NCBI GenBank assembly: GCA_001695595.3 | Contig: MBPM02000046.1 | Location: 248,001-312,000, forward strand | DNA from: Plasmopara viticola | Lineage: Eukaryota; Oomycota; Peronosporomycetes; Peronosporales; Peronosporaceae | Length of the DNA stretch: 64,000 nt | Direction of reading: 5' to 3' | Shown here: one piece after another, positions 56,281-64,000 of the stretch | Position numbering within the stretch: position 1 is the first letter of the stretch | How the letters are laid out: the number at the start of each line of letters is the position of its first letter | The notes under the pieces: model-generated | Database searches by the model: none | The model's input: only the letters and a program-made list of their open reading frames with translations | Told to the model about the DNA's origin: nothing | Program-made: the position numbers and the translations under genes

Positions 56281-56524
56281 AAATCATAATAGCTAGAAAA
56301 TTTTAGTTTAAGTCCTACAAAGTTTCGATACTATAAGTCTAGAATTTGGCTCGACTTTCATTAGCACCGGCACTAAGCAGCTCACAATCTATAAGCCGCT
56401 TATGCTTAATACTGCATCGTTTGATCCTTGAGTCGTAATTGAAGGTCAAACCGCGACACGTATTAAATAAGTCCCCTTTTTTGTATATATGACACTTTGG
56501 TGTTCGTGTAAGAAACCCTTCACC
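56281..56524. other. Spacer before LINE copy 2
   Basis: AT-rich sequence without a recognised feature, apart from the target duplication beginning at 56525. Confidence 0.4.
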
Positions 56525-56872
56525 AAATCGATGGAGGCTTCGGAAAAGGTTGGGGTGACGCCCTCCTTCCAAGCGCGGGGGCTAAATGCTCGCGCTCCGG
56601 GCAGGTGCTCTCGGGCATCTGCAGGTCTCAAACGAGTCTCACCCTTGACGCGACGGTATCCAGCATCAGGGCTCCACCTGGGCTCTTACCAACTCAGAGC
56701 TAAACAAAATAATGGAAGACCCTCACGACCCCGGTGCTGGCTGCACTGCCCGCCGAACGAGACCCGACGTATGCGGACACCACTCTATGCCTTGGACTAG
56801 TCAGACTGAGCCTAGCACGTGCATAACTTGGCAACGCGATAACGTAATACAATACAATACAAATCGATGGAG
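56525..56872 (+). mobile_element. Short internally deleted LINE copy with target site duplication
   Basis: Body about 56537-56860. Its 5' part (cttcggaaaaggttggggtg onward, to about 56675) matches the 5' end of LINE copy 1. A short piece near 56676-56700 (gggctcttaccaa) and the 3' part (atggaagaccctcacgac onward) match copy 1's RT end. The tail is (aatac)n. Endonuclease and RT are absent, so only about 320 bp remain. A perfect 12-bp duplication AAATCGATGGAG flanks it (56525-56536 and 56861-56872), which shows that it was inserted by target-primed reverse transcription. Confidence 0.9.
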
Positions 56873-56880
56873 ATCATTAG

Positions 56881-58460
56881 ATCAAGTAAGTAAAGATACG
56901 GTGATACATTCTGCTGCTCCAACTTTCTTTCGACTTCACGTACCAGACAAATTTTGGGTAAGGTTGTTTCTCGGAAACATTTGCACACTCAGTGATGCTT
57001 GAAGTATACTGAAGCGGCATCACATTTTATCGTACATGCTGGTTTGTAGGATCTACACTTTGAGAGCGATTTTGAACAATTCGTACGGTGCGAAACTTCA
57101 CATTGACAGAACATGCCGCAATTGACAGTTTCAAGTGCACGTTTGCTGAACTTGTCAAAAGACTGGTCGTCGCTTGAGGAGAGGCAGAGACGTACCCTCC
57201 CTTGGCAATGGCTTAGGTAATTAGTGCACGCTTGTAAAGCGGATTTCAATAACTGTTTCTGTGGGCACATGATCAACAGTGATTGTAAATTTTTGCCATT
57301 GCTAACGATACCTATCAACGTATGACAGAATCAATTGTGCCAAATGTCTTCATATGCGCTAGCGTTATAACCAACCATATTGCCCATCGCAATAAGTAAA
57401 CAAATCGAGCAGTGAAACCTTTGTCCTGACAACGAAGTCTGGAGCTAGGGATCTTCGTGGCAAGATCTTAAAAGAAACGTGTGAGTAGTCGACAGTCACC
57501 TTTATCTTGTAATCTGACGTTGCTTGCATCATTGCTCTTTACAATGTAGTATCACAATTAGCCATGTTAAAGCGATTAGCATGTTCTTGTAATCGATAAT
57601 GTGATTGAAATTGTGTCACGACGCATCTCGATTGTCGCCGCTAAACAAAACAGTGTGTTTTTGACGATATTTTTCCCGTAGAGAGAATTCACCAACATCA
57701 CTTAACTAAACACGATGACTCGGTGATTATGTAAAAAGCAGTTCTCGGCTTCGACAGCCTACTACAAAGACAAAGAAGCAAAAAATTCATCTGTTGAGTA
57801 AAGGGTAAAATCCTAAGCCAGCTCTTTCTTTTGCTTGCCGGATCGGTCTACTGCTTCGCTTGTCATGTGGCCTGCATTGATGCAGTCACCACCTCCTTCC
57901 TGTGGCTTTTTCATAACGCACACCCTTGTATTACACCATGCAATGAAAGTCAAATTACCATTAGCTGGCCATTGAATGGATTCACAGATTTTACGTTGTC
58001 AAAGACTGCTCCTCTTTTGAAGTTACCACGCCACAGTGCTATCTTGTCGATAGTCACCTCCACATGTGCATTTAATTGGAAACAGTAGGTGCGGAAAACT
58101 TGCTCTCCCACTTGGAGTGCAAAGCAAAGCTGCACAAATCACAATCTAATCTACAAAGAAGCAGTCAGTGCTGTTTTGTTTGCATTTGAGGTTTCAAGCC
58201 ACGCTACTTTCTTTAAAATTTCGTTACTTGAGGCTTAAGGTCTAGTGAACCACAACACGGACAATTCGACGCATTTGATGTGCATCATGCACAAGTATCC
58301 GTAATGTTCATTTTTTTTTCAAATGCTAATACCACATAACGTCGAAAATTGTCGAGCAATGGGCAAAGCAAGTGACGACAAGTGCATCTCCATGATTCCT
58401 CGTGCTCAATATTAAGGACGATATCACACATTTACATGCACACTTTTAAAGTCGTGCAAG
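56881..58460. other. No recognised gene
   Basis: AT-rich sequence with short frames, for example 57831-58088 on plus and its minus-strand shadow. No domain or RNA gene recognised. Confidence 0.35.
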
Positions 58461-58467
58461 TGCGGGA

Positions 58468-58900
58468 TTAAGACGGGCGATGGTAAACTCGTAGAATTAC
58501 ATACGGTGACGTGCTATGCTTGTTTTGAACTAGATTGATGTACGTGGAATACCACAGCATTGGATACATAGTATGTCCGACTCGCGTTTGAGCGCTGGAT
58601 GGTGACAATGTCCGTGCTAGTCGTCTACTCTCAGCAAAAAAAATAGACATGGAAAGCAATTTGTTATGAGCATGCCTTAAAAAGGGGAGATCATACCTGA
58701 GTGCGCTAGCCTTGTCAGATTGAAAACACCCCCCCCTTAAATACACAAGGAGCCCCGTCGAAGTTACGGCAAAACGGCATTTCAATCGTATTTCACCATA
58801 CTTGAAGAGCACATTGATTAAGTCATTGCTCGAGCTGCGGTAATTTGCGAATGGAATCACGCTTCTTTGGCTCGATACATTGGTCGGGCTTCATGTGCGC
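58468..58900 (-). other. Possible LTR-retroelement 3' end (polypurine tract)
   Basis: On minus, a purine run (aaggggggg, plus coordinates about 58730-58738) is followed by TGTTTTC, which could be the polypurine tract and start of a 3' LTR of a copia-like element. An open frame crosses the area. No matching second LTR was found, so this is tentative. Confidence 0.25.
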
Positions 58901-59310
58901 TTGGAACTGTGGATGCTAATTTCTCAATAAGCACAGCTTGAACAAGCACTAGCGAAAAGTACACTCAGCGCATGTTTTACAGCGACCGATAGTATCAAGA
59001 ATGTGCATAGTAGCTGTAATATTATTATTTCTTGGAAGAATTTAATCTCAAAAATTAAAGACCGGACCGTAATTTTTAAATTTCCATCTTCTTTTATTCA
59101 AGTATTAGAATGTTGATAACCTCTAGCGAACCTCAATCTGCGCTCGTTGTCCCCGACATGTGTAGGAAAGCTTGCAAATATGGATAGCCTGCCAGAAATT
59201 TTCTTTGCCTCGTTATTTATGTATCTTGCCTTCCTCACGTGTTCGTTACCCATCGTAGTGGTATACAATCTTAGTACAAAAGTTTTTGCAGCCAAGCACG
59301 ACCATAAGCC
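58901..59310. other. No recognised feature
   Basis: AT-rich sequence leading into the effector fragment. The open frames here are unrecognised. Confidence 0.35.
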
Positions 59311-59316
59311 CATTCT

Positions 59317-59386
59317 TCCTTTGTGCACTGCAAGTGGTGAAGCGTGCGTCGATCGTGCGGTTTCGAACTCATTCTAGCGACCGACA
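59317..59386 (+). pseudogene. RXLR-like effector signal-peptide fragment
   Basis: tgcactgcaagtggtgaagc corresponds to the sequence just upstream of the complete effector's start. It is followed by GTG (for ATG) and RRSCGFELILAT. The match breaks exactly after gcgacc, inside the signal peptide, where unrelated sequence leading to a WDR26-like pseudogene begins. This is at least the fourth trace of the effector family in the window. Confidence 0.8.
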
Positions 59387-59419
59387 GATATTTCTGCTTA
59401 CCCAAATTCTCAGATTATT

Positions 59420-61022
59420 TGTCATTGCTACACTGCTGCTGCCTTGGAACGCGAGGCATCCGTCCAATTGCGATCGCAAGGTATGAAAAAGTTGCAACAT
59501 TTTGTGGCCAGTGGCCAATGGGATAGAGCTTTGCAATTTGTGACAAACTCACAAGCTTTTCACCTAAAGTCCAAAGTTGCCACTCGTGAAGCCGCTTTAT
59601 TGTTACTTCAGCAAAGATTCATTGAGTTTCTTCTTCCAAACCCAACTAACACAAGCCCTCAAGACCTTCCAGCACGAAATTGTGGCGACGTATGAGCTCA
59701 ATGAGACGGAAGCGAAGCAATTGGCTCTCTTGTAACTTTGTAAAGATGCCAAGAAGATGCAAGAGCGCGCTGCGCGACCGTGGCGAGACGACGAGTTGCA
59801 AGAAGAAAAACAGGTCTCTTTGATTCGGACAGCTACTTTCCTACATTTCCAAGTTTAGAAATTTGTGCAACAGGGCGACGTGCCCGTGGCTCTTCCTTTA
59901 CTGACGAGAAAAGTGAACGTTGGCAAGACATTACTTTGGGCCTGTAAATTCAGACAACAATTTCGGATCGTTTCCAACCATTGAAGCTCGTATAGCACGA
60001 CACATCCGTCTCTTGAAGCCGAAGCCAAGTCTTGGCCATCGAGTGAAAACGCGAGTTTCCACGCATCATCCTAGTGTTTAAAGAACGTTTCTAAACAAGA
60101 CCCTAGTGAATTGCCTCGCCTGGTCGTCTGACAGTCAATATTTGCTCTCAAGTGGCAGTCACTCGAGCATGATTCAACTCTGGAATCGAACGGTAAGTCT
60201 TCTTGATCCCTTTTTGGATGGACAAAATTGGGTCGTGTTTCAGGTGTTTGTTTCCGGTGTACTAGACTGAACAATTTGAACAACAATTTACTCATCCAAA
60301 TGGAAAAGTGTCAAAAATGCAGTGGTTTCCATGAACAAATCACCTTGTCAGTGGCAGTGTCGATAAATCGCTCGTCTTGTGGGTACGTTATCATAAATGG
60401 GCTTCTCCTTGAAACCCTATATCTGATGTTGCAGTTTGAAGATAGAAAACAAGTGACACTTCGATCGTTTATCAATGGAGTGGACGGATTTTGTTTTTCA
60501 TCCGCTTGAGAGCCATGTGTTTGTGCTCATGAAGTGCGGGTTTACGACATGGACAAGAAAACGGACAAATTCATTCTAGCAAGTGAACACCTTATGTCGT
60601 GTCTTGCCATTTCACCGTGTGGCAAATTTCTCCTTGTGAATTTGAACAAGCAAGAGCAAGTTGCGTGTGTCACGATTGCCATCGGACGCATTACCGCTAC
60701 CTTTAAGGGCATTCGAGACAAAGGTACATTCTCCGTCCATGTTTTCTTGGTACTCAGAGTGAACTGGTTGCTTCTGGAAGTGAAGGTATCGAAATGATTG
60801 GTGGGCATGAGGTGCGATTGGTGGGAATAACGAGAGATTTTGTTAAATGTAGATAGCAAAGTGGTCGTTTGGCAACGAAAGAGGGGCAGAGTTGCTGTCG
60901 AGTTGGATGGATACGCAAGTGTCGTGAATGTTGTGGTACGCCATCCGATCTATGGAAATGTACTCGCAAGTGCAAGTGACGATAGAAGTGTACGAGTGTG
61001 GTCTCTTGAGTCAAGAGAGTAG
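59420..61022 (+). pseudogene. WDR26-like (CTLH + WD40) gene, broken
   Basis: Pieces in order match the WDR26/GID7 family, a CTLH ubiquitin ligase component. First is a CTLH-type start (ALEREASVQLRSQGMKKL, HFVASGQWDRAL). Next is LLLLQQRFIEFLL, then in another frame QALKTFQHEI and ETEAKQLALL. After gaps come WD segments: LVVWSDSQYLLSSGSHSSMI and QLWN (about 60118-60190), VRVYDMDKKTDKFI and MSCLAISPCGKFLLVNL (60535-60660), and DSKVVVWQRKRGRVAVEL with NVLASASDDRSVRVWSL (60843-61022). Frame changes near 59650 and stops near 59730 and 59948 remain even if some gaps are introns, and much of the propeller is missing. A functional intron-rich gene cannot be fully excluded. Confidence 0.72.
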
Positions 61023-61092
61023 AGAGAAAAAAGACATTGCCAACTGCGAATTCATTGTCACAGGTCGTAAGTACTTTGTGTCGTGGTCAATT

Positions 61093-61208
61093 TTTCCTAA
61101 ATTTGTGAAAAAGCGGTGGCTGGAGATACGAAACTGTACTTTGATTGATCAGAAAGAGGGGGGTGTAGCTCTAGGCAGGGGGGAGTTAGCTATAGGCGCT
61201 CCCTATAT
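61093..61208 (+). repeat. Repeat B, copy 2
   Basis: Same-orientation match to 56166-56280 (aaaaagcggtggctggagat, agctataggcgctccct). Here it lies just after the WDR26-like remnant. In the other copy it truncates the effector fragment. Confidence 0.8.
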
Positions 61209-61459
61209 TAAACTAATTAGCAATAGTGTAAGCAACTTTCGGACTTTTCAGTGCAAATAAATCCAGTATTGAATCTTTATAGAGCATTAAGTACTTGCTA
61301 AATTAAAATCGATTTGGTATTGGATTTATTAGTATTAAGCGGATAGTTTCCTGTCTCCTTTTGCCTTTCTCCACGAGGTTTTACTCAAAGACAGAATCAG
61401 TGGGCGCAATCTGATGACTGGCCCCAAGTCTTCAAGAGTCAGCTCACAGAAATAAGATA

Positions 61460-61747
61460 TTATTTCTCTTTCGTCTTTGATACAGCACCCATGCTCTTAG
61501 GTAATTTAATTCTCAAAGCCTTTGCAACTTTTCCGCCCACGGTTTTAAGGCGCAAAATCCCAATTTTCGGGACTGGCTGATTATTGAACCCATAAACCTC
61601 GGGCAAAGGCATCCTTTCTTCGGCTGTGGGAACCATCTCTTGGAGTTTACTTCGAAGGCGCTGAGATCCTTGACTGGCGTCCACGGTACTGTGACTTGTG
61701 GCCAGGAATGTCGCTAAAATGAGCACGAACCCGCACGATCGACGCAT
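61460..61747 (-). CDS. Small secreted RXLR-like (QRLR...EER) effector
   Basis: 95 residues, no intron. The N-terminus MRRSCGFVLILATFLATSH is a classical signal peptide, with likely cleavage near residues 21-25. It is followed by SQGSQRLRSKLQ and, ten residues on, AEER. The position and spacing (LR at about 32, EER at about 46) are those of oomycete RXLR-EER host-translocated effectors. The first motif residue is Q instead of R, as in the QXLR variants reported from downy mildews, and a decayed paralogue at 54953-55096 has RRLR. The C-terminal ~48 residues are basic (VGGKVAKALRIKLPKSM) with no recognised WY domain. Its target is unknown. It is the only family copy here with a start codon and full length, and it is transcribed away from the U2 gene 1.3 kb upstream. 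Confidence 0.78.
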   Translation of the reverse strand: MRRSCGFVLILATFLATSHSTVDASQGSQRLRSKLQEMVPTAEERMPLPEVYGFNNQPVPKIGILRLKTVGGKVAKALRIKLPKSMGAVSKTKEK

Positions 61748-62980
61748 ACTTTACCACCTGCAGAGCAAAACGAATAGTGATGTCATGGACTGCAGACACC
61801 GTATATACTCAGTGTGCAAACTAGGAGGGTAATGAATGCCCGCCACTTACTTTGCTTAATGTGCACTGCGCATTCGCGAAGAAAGGATGTGTAGATAAGA
61901 AAATTGATGGTAGGCTATCCATCTTGAAGATTTCGTACACGATAATTGGCTGATATCTCCTTAACTTCATCTAATTTAGTACTCAATTGCTCTCAAAAGC
62001 GGGAGACCACGTGGTAGAAAAAATACAACGCAATCACGCAATCTGATACAATGTTACACGCCTAATAACGAGAGCTTTTGCACAATCTAAATGGGAGTGC
62101 AAAGTGACGTATTATAAGCTCCAAAATATCTATCAATGCTATTTATTGTGATTCTACACTACTGCGCCTTTTGCAGCGAGCAGTGTACAAAAGACGAAAA
62201 ATAAAGAGCGATTGTGTCCTAAATTTACTATTCAAACATGGCAACTAACGCAATGGATGTATCGTCCGCGTGTCTTACAATACTAGCAGACAGTAATCCT
62301 TTGTTATGCGATGCAAGTGCATCATTCTCTTAAGTTGCAGTCAGCGTCATAAATGTATCGATATTCTTCTTAGTTATTGCGTCAGCAGCCGTAGCACTTT
62401 TCGAGGTTTTGTTGACCATTTGAACAGCTTATCTGGCAGCAACACTACTATATCGTGAATTTTAGCGTAATGCATATGTGTTGTGCCCATCCAATGGCGC
62501 TTCCACCTATTAATAATAAGCTTAGAGGATCTCACCGTCGCACTTATCGAACTGGTGACAGGATCTGAGCGCAGAGCTCACTAGACGACAGTCAAGGGCT
62601 GCTTGATAAAATCATAAGACTGCAGCTTTATTTTCAGTACTGTCAAGCTTTACGTCCATTCTGGCTCGCGCCTATGTGCAATTGAGTGCTAGCATGTACT
62701 AGTCGCGCATGACACAGCACTTTGCGTTCCACATACTCAAGCCATTTTAAAGGAACCTCTTTGACACGAAATACTTGAGTGAATCAGGGCTTTTATCGCT
62801 TGAGTTCAGTCAGCCCTTTAAGTAAGACTGCTGCACACCGCACAGCATCTATACGATATTGAAAAGATGTACCGAGCCTTCATCGTGCTTACTTGTGTTA
62901 AAGCATCCAATGAACGCGAACACAATATGATATTACAGAGACGGTCAATTTAGAAAAATATAAACAAATTCAGCTACATG
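61748..62980. repeat. Effector/U2 intergenic region, unit 3 (complete unit)
   Basis: Contains the effector promoter (61748 to about 62000) and the long U2 upstream region, both duplicated in units 1 and 2 (54103-54916, 55097-55340, 55345-56036). Shared blocks include gtgcccatc..tggcgc, agacagtaatcc and aaaagacgaaaaat. No coding frame is convincing. Confidence 0.7.
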
Positions 62981-63011
62981 TACGTAAGGGTTGTACAGCT
63001 AAATAGTATGT
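62981..63011 (+). promoter_or_regulatory. Candidate snRNA promoter element of U2
   Basis: tacgtaagggttgtacagct followed by aaatagtatgt ends 23 bp before the U2 start. Related blocks occur at the same place in the two truncated units (54866-54896, 55986-56016), with a common core TACGTARGGG...CTAA.ATAGTATGT. Sequence between this block and the transcript start is far less alike, so the block behaves like a conserved upstream element. Function is inferred. Confidence 0.55.
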
Positions 63012-63034
63012 TGGGCTGACCTGAGTATTGAATC

Positions 63035-63219
63035 ATACCTTCTCGGCCTTTTGGCTAAGATCAAGTGTAGTATCTGTTCTAATCAGTGTGAAAGCTGGTT
63101 TTTGCAATTTTTGCAAAGTCTATTTCACATTTATTTTTGAACTGCCTAGTTGCTGCTGGCTTGCTAGTAGCAGTTGGGACGGTCTCCGGGGGCTTACACC
63201 TTTCCCCCGTGAGGCCAAC
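63035..63219 (+). ncRNA. U2: U2 spliceosomal snRNA
   Basis: The first 60 nt are the canonical U2 5' domain: ATACCTTCTCGGCCTTTTGG, CTAAGATCAAG and TGTAGTATCTGTTCT. They include stem I and the branch-site recognition GTAGTA (63067-63072). Stem-loop IIa (aatcag/ctggtt), IIb (tttgca/tgcaaa), an Sm site ATTTTTGA (63133-63140), and 3' stem-loops including ggtctccggggg paired with cccccgtgaggcc follow in order. The 185-nt length equals that of other U2 RNAs. It pairs with the intron branch point in splicing. The 3' end is placed just after the last stem and may be off by a few bases. Two truncated 5' copies lie at 54917 and 56037. Confidence 0.97.
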
Positions 63220-63640
63220 TACAAATGCAATTTTCATACTTACCTAATAATATTTGCTTAATCTTGTCTATTCTAAGCTTTGTTAATTGCACATCATCCA
63301 TACCATGCTCAGTCTAAATTTCGTGAAATATCTACAATGTCTTTCACGCTATCCAAGTTTCGTAAGGCTTCAAGTTTCATAAATCGGGACAGGAAATGGT
63401 GGAAACCTGGAGGTCAAAAAAGTGTAAGCGGTGTGCGCAGTAGGTGGTGAATTAAAGTCTGTTTATATTTTGGTCCTTAGTCGCCATGACCTTCTACTTT
63501 GCTTACTGATTTCCTTTGACTAGTGACTGACTGGCAATGCATCCGCAATCACTAACCGTCGTCATGTCCGTAATCCCATGAAATCATCTGTATACATTAT
63601 AGTAGCCTATCGTACATGTCCACTTTTAACACTCCACCTC
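63220..63640. other. Downstream of U2; no recognised gene
   Basis: AT-rich sequence that probably includes retroelement LTR sequence near its right end, since a copia remnant follows. Nothing certain. Confidence 0.35.
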
Positions 63641-63644
63641 GCGC

Positions 63645-64000
63645 TCACACCACAGGCTTCTCAACCAGCGCAATCCTACTCGTGTCCGCAGCTTGGCGAG
63701 CTTGTGCCGATCCAGTGCTTTGGTCAATAGATTTGCGCACATGAGCTCGAACTGAACGTAGCGCGGTTCTCAAAAGGCCACAACGGGCAAAGTCGATGTG
63801 TTTTGCCCTCGATGACAAAGCATTATCTTCGCTCTGACAAGCACCAGCTAAATTGTCCACAAGCATCTCTATGAGAAGCGTCAGTAAAACTTCCACTCTC
63901 GTCAGCATCTCTTCTATTTCAAGGAGCTCCTGAGCCGGTTCAGACGCTGCAACACTCTTGACGTCTACCTCCTTAGTCCGACCCACAGGTATATTGTTTA
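63645..64000 (-). mobile_element. Ty1/copia RNase H and polyprotein C-terminus, broken, cut by window edge
   Basis: One minus frame reads SRAKHIDFARCGLLRTAL, matching the copia 'RTKHIDI.YHF.R..' block. Another frame then gives NLLTKALDRHKLAKLRTRVG and LRWLRSLWC, the usual copia end ('ADILTKAL....'). The frame change between them shows inactivation. The element continues beyond position 64000. Confidence 0.82.

Noticed and set aside
59344..59526. 60-codon frame starting at GTG as a new chimeric secreted protein
   Set aside because: It has no ATG and changes to a frame unrelated to the CTLH sequence. Treated as an effector fragment.
1..64000. CRISPR arrays, bacterial operons or prokaryotic signals
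   Set aside because: No regularly spaced repeats are present. Introns, U2 snRNA and eukaryotic housekeeping genes show nuclear eukaryotic DNA.

Overview
This is nuclear DNA from an oomycete, most likely one of the Peronosporales (Phytophthora or downy mildew group). The signs are short introns with GTACGT-like donors and CTAAT-type branch sites, Crinkler N-terminal fragments, an RXLR-EER type secreted effector family, Ty3/gypsy and Ty1/copia debris, and housekeeping genes with protist-like sequence. I cannot name the species from sequence alone.

Layout. Positions 1-9100 are AT-rich, repeat-derived DNA with a Crinkler fragment and a possible element with inverted ends. Positions 9111-11300 form a more GC-rich island with two divergent genes: an unrecognised 194-residue protein on minus and an LHY/REVEILLE-like single-Myb factor on plus. 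The island is strikingly rich in GTAC. Positions 11300-31600 are mostly decayed transposons (gypsy protease, reverse transcriptase, RNase H and integrase pieces), a second Crinkler fragment and a degenerate tRNA-Ser. Positions 31600-40580 are a compact housekeeping cluster: a CSRNP-like protein, an OB-fold protein, ribosomal protein eS17, centrin, ORC3, RPB10 and an acidic Ser-rich protein. Some of their intergenic gaps are only about 100 bp. Positions 40900-51500 hold a broken non-LTR retrotransposon and more repeats. Positions 51564-53896 carry a roadblock/LC7 dynein light chain and an importin alpha. Positions 54100-64000 hold a small effector/snRNA locus. Its one complete copy is an RXLR-like effector (61460-61747, minus) with a full-length U2 snRNA gene (63035-63219, plus). 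Two earlier tandem units each contain the U2 upstream region, only the first 25-35 bases of U2, and a damaged effector gene. A further effector fragment adjoins a WDR26-like pseudogene.

The live genes serve basic functions: replication licensing (ORC3), transcription (RPB10), splicing (U2), translation (eS17), cytoskeleton and motors (centrin, roadblock) and nuclear import (importin alpha). They sit as dense islands in a repeat sea. The effector material lies at the repeat boundaries, which fits the gene-dense/gene-sparse layout known for these pathogens. All gene structures with introns were derived by eye from splice signals, reading frame and remembered family conservation. No alignment or database search was run.
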